From: Aphrophora alni
Taxonomy: Eukaryota > Arthropoda > Insecta > Hemiptera > Aphrophoridae
Length of the DNA stretch: 64,000 bases
Assembly: GCA_963513935.1 (NCBI GenBank)
Contig: OY740774.1
Span: 89,174,385-89,238,384 of the forward strand
Direction of reading: 5' to 3'
Each line of letters starts with the position of its first letter. The stretch's first letter is position 1. The position numbers and the translations under genes are program-made. Below are positions 45,501-51,768 of the stretch, piece after piece. The notes under the pieces were generated by a model that searched no databases, was not told the DNA's origin, and was given only the letters and a program-made list of their open reading frames with translations.

Positions 45501-47244
45501 AAACATATTCAATGTTCATTTTTGTTTTCTGACAATTATTCTTAAACTATAATATTTTTGTATTTGCGATTTTGTGCACAGGTTTGGGTCATTAATCTTC
45601 ACATTTCACTAAAATTTGAACGAAATTGGTAGTCAATTTTGTTATAATAGTATTTTATAACAGCCCTATGGACGATTTTTTTTTTTTTTCATTTTTATAG
45701 TAATTTATTTAAACTAGCATTTTTGAAGAGATAGCGTCCAATATGTTTTGTTTGGGTTCATAAAGTAAAATTTCATGAAAATCATGAGATCCAATTTTGA
45801 GAAAATCGTAATTGTGTTTTTTCTTTAAGCCAGCCACCCCCAAATTTTGAGTTAAAAAAAAACATCCTGAGATAGGGCCAAAGTATACCCACACACCAAA
45901 TTTGATGAAAATTGGTCCAGGTGTTTGGGTTGTAGAATACTGCACTTACGACATAGATTCTAAAAATTACACTTTTGGACTCTGGGGACTTCAAAAATGG
46001 ATATATTCGCACAAAATTTGACATAGATTTTCACCCATGACATACTATTTATATGTGAAAAAGTAAAAAGAAACAATTCTGGAGGAAGACATTCAGAAAT
46101 TTAGAAAAATTTACTTCTTCAAGCTATTATATATAACTAGCCGGCACTGTGTAGAAATTCTGCACGTTAGTTTTGAGAAAGAATATAAACATAGTTAGAT
46201 TTTTAATAACAAATTCAAATAATTAACATTGAACTAAACTTTATTATATTGATGGCTCTGATAACAGTTCAGATATTGATCAATAGCGCTATTACCTCCT
46301 TATATAAAACTCATTTCATAAATAATGCATACTATTTTATAATTGAAATGTTTGTTTTATTTTAAGCAATCATGTTATGTAAATGATAATTTTTTTTTTT
46401 TACAAAATAAGCATTTCCAAGGTAAATAACAGTCATGTTATGTAAATGATTTTTATTTATTTTATTATTATTATTTTATTTATTTATTTTAATAAGCGTT
46501 TCCAAGGAAAATGAATAATTTTCGGCAAATCTACAGGCAACACTGTTTGATTTGACACCTCAATCATTAAAATCAGTTGTATAGTAAAGAAATAAGTGAC
46601 TGTCACATTAATTTCTATAATTACTCTTAATGGTTATAATCACTTCTATGCCTACTGGTTATGATTGCACAATTCCAGAAAATAATAAATTTCTCAGACT
46701 GTGTGTAATGTCTGATATCCAAGAATGATGTGTAAATTAAACATCTTGTTTTTCATCAGATGACTTTGTTAAACGCTTCTTTGGCAAATTTTGGAGCTTT
46801 TACTCCATCATCAATCAGATCCTTCTCTTCTTAGGTTGTCAACACATTAATATAAACATAAATACAACACTAACACATATTAAAAACGTAAGCGTAAGGT
46901 ACATACCACATGACTATCACAAAACAACTGCTAAAAACAGTAATTATTGTATATTAAATTATTATGTAATACTAGATTAAATTATGTTTTATATTAATAT
47001 ATTGACAACCTCAGAAGAGAGGAAAGTCTGATGATGGAGCCAAAGCTTCGAAGCCTGTCAAATAAATGTTTAACACAATCAAGTGATGGAGAAAAACAAG
47101 GTAATTTTATTGTTATTCCTTAGAGTGACTTGAATATTAAAGGAAAAATGAACCTTAAATATCTAAGTAACTTACCAAAACTACTCTATTCCAAAACGGA
47201 TGCATGACGTAAACACTTAAAGGACTTGTATCGATGGAGCTATA
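21073..47244 (-). CDS. SELENOI: Ethanolaminephosphotransferase 1 / selenoprotein I homologue, 7 of about 8 coding exons
   Basis: The family transfers phosphoethanolamine from CDP-ethanolamine to diacylglycerol (or alkyl-acylglycerol), making phosphatidylethanolamine in ER/Golgi membranes. Seven exons join without any phase conflict (69, 193, 263, 158, 181, 183 and 93 nt; 1140 nt, 379 residues counting the in-frame TGA as a residue). From the matching point human SELENOI has about 378 residues, so length agrees. The CDP-alcohol phosphotransferase signature DGX2ARX8GX3DX3D is intact in exon 32786-33048. Hydrophobic segments fill the other exons as expected for a 9-10 helix membrane enzyme. Introns are about 4.8, 9.2, 3.0, 1.1, 3.1 and 3.9 kb. 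The N-terminal exon (about 20 residues) was not found, so promoter and start are unknown. All sites are GT-AG. The family call is confident; the SELENOI rather than CEPT1/CHPT1 subfamily rests on my recollection of the vertebrate sequence, especially the C-terminus. Confidence 0.9.
21097..21099 (-). other. SELENOI: Putative selenocysteine (UGA) codon
   Basis: An in-frame TGA eight codons before the next stop, preceded by Ser-Glu and followed by Leu. In vertebrate SELENOI the Sec is preceded by Ser-Asp and followed by Leu. In this reading Sec would lie in the cytosolic C-terminal tail after the last helix. Recoding would require a SECIS in the 3' UTR; see 20779-20818. Confidence 0.55.
22191..22290. 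repeat. (TA)n followed by (CA)n microsatellite
   Basis: Pure TA dinucleotide from 22191 to 22250, then CA/TA mixed repeats up to the left terminus of the mariner-like element at 22291. mariner-type elements insert at TA, so insertion next to a TA run makes sense. Confidence 0.95.
22291..24747 (-). mobile_element. Degenerate mariner-like transposon with long TIRs, holding a LINE insertion
   Basis: Inverted repeats of about 130 bp: the left starts CAGTGTGTCCTATGACGAGG and the right, inverted, CAGTGTCCCTCGAAGAGG. Both go on to TTTTGATTTT...ATTA, TTATTCCTC, CTTTTGAAACT and a common GTGTTGAAATTTT block. The minus strand from 24445 down to 23400 keeps broken transposase: [19 protein letters not shown] at the start and, near the end, a block reading [14 protein letters not shown] with HFNxxEHLKS-like residues in shifted frames. 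This suits the mariner-like DDE family with PDLTxCDFFLxGYLK. It lies in the last SELENOI intron. Confidence 0.75.
22585..23367 (+). mobile_element. 5'-truncated jockey-type LINE insertion with target duplication
   Basis: It is flanked by a 12-bp direct repeat AATTATTTGTTT (22573-22584 and 23368-23379), inside the mariner-like element. It encodes LINE ORF2 C-terminal parts: [15 protein letters not shown] (RNase H), [17 protein letters not shown] (RNase H catalytic end), [20 protein letters not shown] and [15 protein letters not shown] (cysteine motif). Frameshifts near 22750, 22860 and 22950 make it a pseudogene. Confidence 0.85.
24748..25075. other. Short intronic stretch between mariner-like element and exon
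   Basis: AT-rich intron sequence with no recognised element. Confidence 0.5.
25076..25258 (-). CDS. SELENOI: SELENOI exon: late membrane helices
   Basis: 183 nt, 61 codons, phase 0 at both ends. It begins CRLIVAQMS and contains NWLL, then two hydrophobic stretches and the conserved AHIHYGANV, matching human CQLIVCQMSSTRC...LAHIHYGVRV. Acceptor TTTTTGTTTCAG, donor GTAAG. Confidence 0.94.
25360..26720 (+). repeat. Long dispersed repeat (copy 1, about 1.3 kb)
   Basis: It shares an ordered series of blocks with 36760-37690 in the same orientation: CCATCATGGTA, TTAAATTRTATTTGTAGAT, the CTCCATTCGCT and ATCTCGTAACTA segments, TTGGTACCATTA, GAATTGAAATYTGCAAAT, AGATATGAACAAAAAA, and the ending CTGGGTAAGTAAAAA. 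A poly-C tract (26419-26432) and a CTCGAATACTCTAATAGTGT repeat unit are inserted near 26200-26450. Confidence 0.7.
26200..26460 (+). repeat. Dispersed repeat unit 'CTCGAATACTCTAATAGTG'
   Basis: The order CTTGTTGTTT, AAAAA...TCATCATTC, poly-A, CTCGAATACTCTAATAGTG, AAAGAACAAGAG.TGGTCA and AAGATAGA is repeated at 29330-29530 and 59925-60110, and in part at 28970-29010 and (reverse) 36240-36390. It appears to be one module of the larger composite dispersed repeat. Confidence 0.55.
27255..27350 (+). repeat. tRNA-derived SINE-like head
   Basis: GCATAGCTCAGTTGCAAAGGG resembles a tRNA A box (TAGCTCAGTTGGTAGAG), followed about 45 nt later by GGTTGAGTATGAGG, a degenerate B box (GGTTCGANTCC). This arrangement is typical of a decayed tRNA-derived SINE. 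No intact cloverleaf can be drawn. Confidence 0.4.
27497..27599 (+). mobile_element. Mini-retroposon copy 1 (T tract plus 67-nt core) with target duplication
   Basis: It is bounded by the 9-bp direct repeat CTACACTGT (27488-27496 and 27600-27608). A run of T (27496-27531) precedes a GC-richer core from AACTGGGCTGTGATA to TTTTGCCGCCAA. The core recurs, inverted and with about 3 differences in 67 nt, at 37753-37832. Conservation is far above that of other repeats here. The family is unknown to me. Confidence 0.75.
27700..27800 (+). repeat. Short repeat with GATTATTGTAGCTCATG and CTGAAGA-stem-GAAAC core
   Basis: It shares ATTGTAGCTCATGYRYCACTG with 14710-14730 and 53440-53462. After CTGAAGA come a CACAA/TTGTG stem and AGAAACTG, the same layout as 14726-14753. 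Confidence 0.5.
28338..28518 (-). CDS. SELENOI: SELENOI exon: membrane helices, YSPTDI loop
   Basis: 181 nt. One base completes the Lys codon of the preceding exon; the exon then reads SYRDRTGKM and goes on through a hydrophobic helix to [16 protein letters not shown], matching human WSPSDILELHPRVFY. It ends in phase 0 with Cys before GTGAGT. A nearer GT two bases upstream is rejected because it breaks the frame with the next exon. Confidence 0.92.
28860..28970 (+). pseudogene. LINE reverse-transcriptase fragment
   Basis: One frame reads [16 protein letters not shown], matching the R-Y-K-Y-L-G-T-x-V-T-x-(D/N)-x-N motif after the RT domain of RTE/jockey-type LINEs. It is very short and flanked by decayed sequence, inside the SELENOI intron next to exon 28338-28518. 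Confidence 0.55.
29330..29530 (+). repeat. Dispersed repeat unit 'GATACTTTAATAGTGTCAGG'
   Basis: Same module as 26200-26460 and 59925-60110: TTTAAAGGCAAACACCTC, TTGGTCATCA, poly-A, then AATAGTGTCAGGGTCGGAAAA, AAGAGTTGGTCAAGAGG and GTGTAGATTCAAACCC. It lies just downstream of exon 29633-29790 in gene orientation. Confidence 0.55.
29633..29790 (-). CDS. SELENOI: SELENOI exon: central membrane helices
   Basis: 158 nt starting in phase 0 (Ala codon) and ending after two bases of a Lys codon (AA|G). The residues are hydrophobic with a GHEWWKF loop and end VVLWNIY, corresponding to the human region around LLNFFRSYK. The donor is GTAGGT, weaker than the others; the acceptor is TTTTCAG. The reading frame stays open a few codons into the intron, but the splice site is fixed by the phase of the next exon. 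Confidence 0.88.
30880..32030 (+). pseudogene. piggyBac-type transposase pseudogene
   Basis: Plus-strand remnants of a DDE_Tnp_1_7 transposase in order: [62 protein letters not shown] and a decayed VDESMI-like block, ending around 32000. Many stops and frameshifts are present. Unlike the elements at 6.5 and 11.1 kb I could not find TTAA-flanked termini. It sits in the intron between exons 29633-29790 and 32786-33048. Confidence 0.75.
32786..33048 (-). CDS. SELENOI: SELENOI exon: CDP-alcohol phosphotransferase catalytic motif
   Basis: 263 nt. The first two bases complete the split Asp codon, giving [10 protein letters not shown]...[11 protein letters not shown]. This is the full DGX2ARX8GX3DX3D signature: the aspartates bind the divalent metal and catalyse transfer of phosphoethanolamine from the CDP-alcohol. 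Further conserved pieces are SHWEKYNTG and FLPWGYD, typical of EPT1/CEPT1. The exon ends in phase 0 at GTG|GTAAGT. The acceptor is TTTATGTGTGCAG. No frameshift or missing catalytic residue is seen. Confidence 0.95.
33165..33310 (-). repeat. Probable LINE 3' end with (TTA)n tail
   Basis: The plus strand reads TAATAATAATAATAAG followed by TTTATTTCATAGAATACATTAC, i.e. on the minus strand an AT-rich 3' end terminating in (TTA/TTAT)n. This mirrors the tail type of the LINE at 55716-57455. No coding part remains. Confidence 0.4.
33311..34570. other. SELENOI intron, nothing recognised
   Basis: AT-rich intronic DNA. Two related blocks, each with AGTGACGGTG and CAAAATATxATA near 34060 and 34370, look like a diverged local duplication. 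Confidence 0.4.
34575..34920 (-). repeat. Probable LINE 3' UTR with (TTCTA)n tail, minus strand
   Basis: The plus strand starts AGAGTAGAATAGAATAGA, a (TAGAA)n run, i.e. a minus-strand 3' tail of (TTCTA)n as at the end of the LINE at 39930-40835. Coding sequence is absent. Confidence 0.4.
34975..35310 (+). repeat. Composite dispersed repeat, forward copy
   Basis: Landmarks: GGGTTGTAGAGCACTGCACG, a poly-T, GGGAACCTCAACACAGATA, CCCGCAAAAACTT and TTATATGTAGGAAAAA, as in 45550-46070. Confidence 0.55.
36240..37690. repeat. Composite dispersed repeats: reverse copy followed by the 1.3-kb family copy 2
   Basis: 36240-36810 reads in reverse the modules seen elsewhere (TTTCTCACATATAAG, GGATATATCC, GTGCAGTGCTCTAAAG, CTCAAGTATAGCCTC). 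36760-37690 matches 25360-26720 block by block in the same orientation, ending CTGGGTAAGTAAAAA. The adjacency suggests the two named repeats are parts of one larger unit. Confidence 0.65.
37753..37832 (-). mobile_element. Mini-retroposon copy 2 with 13-bp target duplication
   Basis: It is flanked by the direct repeat TAAGAATGAATTT (37740-37752 and 37833-37845). On the minus strand it has a T-rich lead (TTATTTTTATTATT), the same core from AACTGGGCTGTGATA to TTTTGCCGCCAA, and a short A tail. The 5' end of the core coincides exactly with copy 1, so this is not random 5' truncation. Confidence 0.8.
37846..39379. other. SELENOI intron, nothing recognised
   Basis: AT-rich intronic DNA without identifiable element or exon on either strand. 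Confidence 0.45.
39382..39742. mobile_element. pogo-like MITE, copy 1
   Basis: The ends are CAGTAGAACCCCTCTAATC and, inverted, TAGTAGAACCTCTCTAATC, flanked by TA on both sides (39380-39381 and 39743-39744). The 361-bp interior has GCGATATTGTGCC, ACTTGCAAAGTTTATATATA and GGATAATCCGACTTTT. The end sequence and TA duplication are typical of pogo/Tigger-derived MITEs. There is no transposase. It is the inverted counterpart of 42674-43055. Confidence 0.85.
39930..40835 (+). pseudogene. LINE remnant: reverse transcriptase to 3' tail
   Basis: 39990-40035 reads [19 protein letters not shown], the RT motif QGSxLGPxLFxIYxNDL. 40285-40460 reads YRMEVWGND...[11 protein letters not shown] and [14 protein letters not shown], the conserved post-RT region. 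It ends near 40790-40835 with ACGACAATAAAGAATTATTC and TATTCTATT, a simple-repeat LINE tail. Broken by many stops. Confidence 0.75.
40836..42225. other. SELENOI intron, nothing recognised
   Basis: AT-rich; a (TAA/AAT)n stretch at 41636-41665. No gene or repeat identified. Confidence 0.45.
42226..42418 (-). CDS. SELENOI: SELENOI exon: first membrane helix up to the catalytic motif
   Basis: 193 nt, starting in phase 0 and leaving one base (G) for the split Asp codon of the catalytic motif. It encodes a segment with [12 protein letters not shown], matching human WLAPNLITFSGF, then a first hydrophobic helix, a polar loop with FYASS, and a second helix ending IAYTL. Acceptor TTTGACAG, donor GTAAG. 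The exon lies between two inverted copies of the same MITE (39382-39742 and 42674-43055), which is unusual and is discussed as a finding. Confidence 0.92.
42674..43055. mobile_element. pogo-like MITE, copy 2 (inverted relative to copy 1)
   Basis: 382 bp, flanked by TA (42672-42673 and 43056-43057), with near-perfect terminal inverted repeats CAGTAGAACCCCTCTAATCCG. The interior aligns along its whole length with the reverse complement of 39382-39742 (TGCAAGTACTATAGCAAATC, CAACACGAGAGATGACACAG). The terminal repeats are better preserved than in copy 1. Confidence 0.88.
43080..43495 (+). repeat. Composite dispersed repeat, forward copy
   Basis: Begins ATAACAGCTCCATGGATGAT, then CCAAATTTTGAGCTAT, ATATCCATATACCAAAT, GGGCTCAGGGGATTTC and TATATGTGAGAAAT. 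Confidence 0.6.
44000..44430 (-). repeat. Composite dispersed repeat, reverse copy
   Basis: It carries in reverse order and complement the modules of the forward copies: AAGTTTCTTGCGGATATG, ATGCAATGCTCTACAG, AACTCAAAATTTAGGGATAG, AAGTGTAGTCTCTAAAGACA and a final gagttatcg block. Confidence 0.6.
44800..45010 (-). pseudogene. RTE-like LINE fragment
   Basis: The minus strand reads [40 protein letters not shown] and [12 protein letters not shown] without a stop. This matches the post-RT segment of RTE/R1-type LINEs (LLYGSExW..., RFLRxIxGxTRxDRIRNExIR). Sequence further downstream (to about 44640) is less clear. Confidence 0.65.
45550..46070 (+). repeat. Composite dispersed repeat, most complete forward copy
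   Basis: About 520 bp: GCACAGGTTTGGGTCATTAATC, CTTCACATTTCACTAAAATTTG, ATAACAGCCCTATGGACGAT, GAAGAGATAGCG, ATCATGAGATCCAATTTTGAG, CCCCAAATTTTGAGTT, GATAGGGCCAAAGTATACCC, GGTTGTAGAATACTGCACTT, TTGGACTCTGGGGACTTC, GGATATATTCGCACAAAATT and TTATATGTGAAAAAGTAAAA. Useful as a reference copy for the family. Confidence 0.7.
46740..47104. repeat. Fold-back element with about 130-bp inverted arms
   Basis: The left arm runs CTTGTTTTTCATCAG...AGGTTGTCAACAC.ATTAATAT. The right arm, inverted, runs CTTGTTTTTCTCCATCAC...AGGTTGTCAATATATTAATAT. The spacer of about 100 bp is AT-rich. It ends about 70 bp from SELENOI exon 47176-47244. The right arm contains CTGATGA-stem-GAA (47028-47053). Confidence 0.7.
47176..47244 (-). 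CDS. SELENOI: SELENOI exon (second coding exon): N-terminal cytosolic segment
   Basis: This 69-nt exon is in phase 0 at both ends and encodes 23 residues beginning [10 protein letters not shown] and containing VMHPFWN. These match the conserved segment just before the first membrane helix of vertebrate SELENOI (YSAVDTNPLS...MHPFWN). The acceptor is a pyrimidine-rich tract ending ACAG at 47245-47248 (minus reading) and the donor is GTAAG at 47171-47175. No methionine start precedes it in the exon, so at least one coding exon upstream (higher coordinates) is missing. Confidence 0.88.
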
Positions 47245-47524
47245 CTGTAAACAAACAAACACAGATTTAAATTATATTGACAAATATTATATCAATATGT
47301 AATCAACATGAAACTTATTTATATGGAATAAGCATTCACAGTAAAATTAGGACATTTTATTCAATTTTTCAAAAAATCAAAATTTAGAGATACGTGCCAA
47401 CTCAAAATTAAAATTAAAAAGTTAAATTTTGTTAAAATGTAGCCTCTAAGAACCCAAACTGTTAAATAGATGCATTTTCATCTCCCCCAAAAATTCCAGC
47501 TCGTGAGTTAACAATAAAAACAAT

Positions 47525-47631
47525 GGTACTTATGTATTAACGCCACCGTAGCAGAAGTTGCTAATGCGCATGCGCCAATATTTGCTTACTTTGCGATATA
47601 ATTATATATCACGACAGGTTTGGCCAGGTAG

Positions 47632-47692
<61 letters not shown>

Positions 47693-47934
47693 CACCTGGC
47701 CAAACCTTTCGTAAGTTTATTGAAGTTAATAATTTGAAATTAGATCATGGATAAACATGAGCTTTAAAAGTGAAGTGCCGCCAATCTACGCCTAAAATTT
47801 TTGCGACAAATTATAAAATGAAAGTATATGAATCTCAAAGCTGAAAAAAATGGTTCCCTTAAACCAGTTTGCTCTTTATTGGCGCATGCGCATTAGCGCA
47901 ACTTCTGCTACGGTGGCGTTAATATGTAAGTACC
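47525..47934. mobile_element. MITE with 8-bp target duplication, (TA)n centre
   Basis: Flanked by AAAACAAT on both sides (47517-47524 and 47935-47942). Terminal inverted repeats of about 55 bp start GGTACTTATGTATTAACGCC and include CCACCGTAGCAGAAGTTG and GCGCATGCGCC. Inside, a second inverted pair (GGTTTGGCCAGGT / ACCTGGCCAAACC) brackets pure (TA)n at 47633-47691. An 8-bp duplication points to the hAT superfamily or another 8-bp family; no transposase is present. Confidence 0.8.
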
Positions 47935-48010
47935 AAAACAATTATGGAGCTGTTATAAAAAAAAACTGTTATTTTTCAAAATTGGTTTAACATTCAAATT
48001 TTGGTGATAT

Positions 48011-49904
48011 GTGAAGAAGATTAATGGTCTGAATCAGTAGACAAAGTCGTAAGTAAAAGAAAATTACTGTTCTGGAATAACTTCCAAAAAAATAAAATGA
48101 ACCTTGACCACCAACAGAGAGACCCGATAAGAAATGGATCTACCTCAAGACTACATGAACAAATTATAAACTATCCTGTAGGACTTGTATTTACTGCCCC
48201 ATTTATGTATAACATATACAGCAAGGTTGCACTACACATTTGGATTATCATAATTTAAATGATAGACATAGACATAACACACAGATAAATAACAGACATT
48301 TTAAAATGAATATTCTTACACCTCCCAGTACTTTTTAATGGAATAAAATACCAGTTGAGCGAGTGACTTTGCAGACCTTCTTTAAACTCGGAAATAGACC
48401 GCACCTATTTCAAATATATAGCAGTTTGTTGTAAACTTCAAATCAGAATAGTGCAAACTGTGTTAAAATATTTTTAGTCTAAAAATTGGGTACCGAATTA
48501 TTACTTTGCGTATGGAATATTCACTTTGCAGACTGACACCACTCTGTTTGGCTTTAAAGAATAATAAAACTTATAAAATATAAAAACTACACATGGTTAA
48601 AATGTAACATGGTTGCCTAAATATCATATTACAAATTATTATATATTTTTTTACATACATTAAATTTTCACAGACTACCAACTTACTTTAGATACATACT
48701 GTATATTTCTAAGATGAGTGTAGACATACACAAAATTATTGAATTAAGATAACAGCAAAGGAATGGATATGTATATTCTTGTTTTGGTTGTCATCACTTA
48801 CTAATCTCAGGAACTTGGAAGAGCCTCTACTTGCAATATTTTTTTTTTTCAAAAGGATATAGATATTTTATTTCCTACATATTTGGAACTGAAATGAATT
48901 AGTCGAATTGTGTTTTTTTTTTTTTTTTTTTTTTTTTTTTGTACGATAGCAAAATACTACTACTATGGCATATATGGAACACTTTAAACAAACATTTAAA
49001 AATAAATTTTAAGATTATAAAAATCTTCCCACACTTCATTACAAATAAAAGTGCCACTTAGATGGAGGCAATTCATTTTAATCTTTAATTCAAGTTAGTT
49101 TCAGATTTGTGTCACTTATTACCACAGCTTGTTAAGATTTTAATATTAAACAAACTTGAGAGATAATGAAATTAGCTTATACAGAGTCAAAGCCATTACC
49201 TACTCTTCAATATTACTCAGTATTTTATCTGATGATTGTTTTATTAACCACAATAAATAAATGTGATAATTACTGGCTCTAAATGTTGATACATCAAAAA
49301 TTTTCATTCATTTGTAGTTATAGTCTGTGCAAAAATATATGTTATATTTGTAATGGAGAAACTATTACATCATTAAATCTGGAAGTTTTAATATCTAATA
49401 CTATTAAATTAAATGAGTAATTCTTGTATGTTCGTTTATCATTAAAACAGATGAAAGGATTTTGTTGGAATGTAGATAATCTGTCATTTTGGATGTAGAA
49501 AAGAATTTGAGAAAACCCAATTAGGACGTTAATTAACCACGCTGTTTAATTAATAAATGGTGCAAAAATATTGCACCATTTAAACTTTCCCATCCCAAAA
49601 CTAAAACTAATCGCTGGCAAAAGTGTAATTTTGGTAATTGTCAATCACAAAGTGAACATTATTCATGGATGCTTTCTTTGAAAAAATATTAATTTACATA
49701 AATAAGATCCTAAATTTGCTGTGCTTGTGCCATAAATATGTCATCAGCATATGATGTATTTTATTAACATCAAGCTTTTAATAATGGCGGTCAAAGTTAA
49801 TTTTATTTTGGTCAATTAACTTAGTGAATTTATATTCAGCTACTCGGCACTGCAACCCGAATGGATCTTTTGTAACTATCCTACTAATTATGTTTTAGTC
49901 CCAG
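48011..49904. other. No gene recognised upstream of the second SELENOI exon
   Basis: Probably first intron of SELENOI. AT-rich, with a T run at 48911-48940 and a perfect 11-bp-stem hairpin at 49555-49581 (AAATGGTGCAA arms). Confidence 0.4.
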
Positions 49905-50400
49905 CTAAGATTTAAGCTTCCTAAGAATCTTAAAATGGTTCTGGATGACTCTGTCAATGTTGGGGAAAGGAATGTTGAGGTAAAATAGCCTTTTGTAGGT
50001 TAGAGATTCACACTCACACAACCAGTGTTCGGTTGTCTCTTTATGTGTCAGACAGAAGCGGGATGAATCCACTTCTGGCTTTCCCATGTGTTTCATGTAA
50101 TTCACTGGACAGTAGCCCAATAATCTTCCAAGCACCCTTCTACTTAGATCCAGTAATTTTATTGCCTTCGCTTTAGAGTAAACTATAAACTTTATGGCTT
50201 GTCTAGACCATGGAAGGTGGACTAATACTTGATCTTTTGATCTTGTACCCAGGTTTTCATTATATTATGAAGATATGTTTTAGGCATATGGTCCAGGTCC
50301 AGGTCCAACAAAATCAGCCCCTGCGCCTTCTTTGGCGAGACTATTTCCTGGCAGCCAGAGTAAGGAGACTTTGTTTTTTGTTGCCAGTTGATTAATTGCT
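49905..50400 (-). pseudogene. LINE ORF2 RNase H and C-terminal remnant
   Basis: Minus-strand readings in order: LLWLPGNSLAKEGAGADFVG (RNase H end: VPGHSGIxGNExADELAREGS..FxGPEP), SRQAIKFIVYSKAKAIKLL, LSRRVLGRLLGYCPVNYMKH and FCLTHKETTEHWLCECESL (Cys/His motif CxxC..E.E.HxxCEC). One frameshift separates the RNase H part from the rest. This is the best preserved jockey-type C-terminus in the window after 22585-23367. Confidence 0.75.
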
Positions 50401-50454
50401 TGTAGACGTTCTCAAGACCATCTCGAATCAATTAACTTATTTCTAAACCATTTA

Positions 50455-50790
50455 TAATTTTTTACTCGTGATTTTGCACTCGAATTTGGATCAATAATCT
50501 TCATATTTCATTAAAATTTGAAAGACATAATTGGGCAAAGTCAATTTTGAGAGGTTAATGTATTTTATAACAGATCCATGGTCGATTTTTGTTTTTGTTT
50601 TTTAATGTTACCTTATGAACCAGTATTTTTGGAGAGGTTGGGCCCTTAGAGACTAGGCCTACACTTGAGCAAAATAATTATTTAGGATATTGAGAAAATC
50701 ATCATGGCCAAAATCGGTCTACATGTTTGGGCTGTAGGGTATTACACATACAAAAGGAAAAAAAAAGAAAGGACAGACAGACAACAAACA
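50455..50790 (+). repeat. Composite dispersed repeat, forward copy
   Basis: Landmarks GATTTTGCACTCGAATTTGG, ATAACAGATCCATGGTCGAT, GAGAGGTTGGGCCCTTAGAG and TGGGCTGTAGGGTATTACAC in the family order. Confidence 0.6.
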
Positions 50791-51119
50791 TTCCAAAGAT
50801 TTATACTAACTACCTATCATGGAATGACAAAGATTGCAAGCAGCTGAAAATTTTAGTTTAGTTAGGTGCAAAATGATGAGTAGTCCATCATACTTGATGA
50901 TGGCATAAACATTTTACTCTAATAAGGACATATCTCCATTTGATATTACCATTTGGTTTCCAAATGTGTGAAGATAAATTTCAAATGAAAATAGATCAAA
51001 TTATAGGATATTGTCCTGGGATAAATTAATACATATTGTTGATGATGTTTACACTGACTTTGGAAGATGGCTATATTATTTTTGATTAGTAAACTACAAG
51101 AGAAAGTTACGAGATTGGT

Positions 51120-51380
51120 TATAAAACCTGTGCTGCATTTTTCAAGGAAATAACTGTTTTGAGATAGGCTGAGTTCAAAAAAGTGGTTTTCGAAACGATA
51201 TCTTTATGTCTAGCATCTGTATAGAGCTCTATTGCCCAAATGAGTGGACCAATTTTAATATAATTTGGGGTGTAATACAAAAACCATAAATCGACTAAAA
51301 CAATTTTTATTAATACTGATAAAATGTGAAGATTGATGACCCAAACCAGAATGCAAAATTGCAAATTACTGTTGAGGAAT
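51120..51380 (-). repeat. Composite dispersed repeat, reverse copy
   Basis: GAGTTCAAAAAAGTGGTTTTC, TATAGAGCTCTATTGCCCAA and GTGGACCAATTTTAATA match the family on the other strand. Confidence 0.55.
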
Positions 51381-51708
51381 AATTTTTATAAAACTAACCT
51401 CGACAACTGTTATTTAAATTTGAATTCATCTTATAATGCTGAAGACGAATTTATGAAACATGTTTAGATCTTAATTAAATATATAGACCTAGATATTGTT
51501 TCAAATAATCTACAAAATTTACAATAGAATTAATTTTCACTTTTTTACTGACTATTACCAAACTGACATTTCTTTAGATGAATAGTTTTGTTTGGTTAGT
51601 ATTTCGATTATGAATGGGTTTGTGCGATATCTTTTTTAAACTTTCATTCATTCACACTAACATGAAACTTTCCATTATGTCAATTTAATATTCTCTTATC
51701 TCTTTCAG

Positions 51709-51768
51709 GCACAACTGATAGCATACACTAGTACTATGTACAGTAGTCTGCTGAACAAGATAATGTGA
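51709..51768 (+). CDS. Weak candidate terminal exon
   Basis: A good acceptor (TTCTCTTATCTCTTTCAG) is followed by 20 codons (AQLIAYTSTMYSSLLNKIM*). No partner exon was found and the strand opposes SELENOI. It may be chance. Confidence 0.15.
   Translation, partial: AQLIAYTSTMYSSLLNKIM

Noticed and set aside
50222..50431. Minus-strand open frame with KTKSPYSGCQEIVSPKKAQG
   Set aside because: Wrong frame of the LINE RNase H remnant; the adjacent frame gives the recognisable LLWLPGNS reading.
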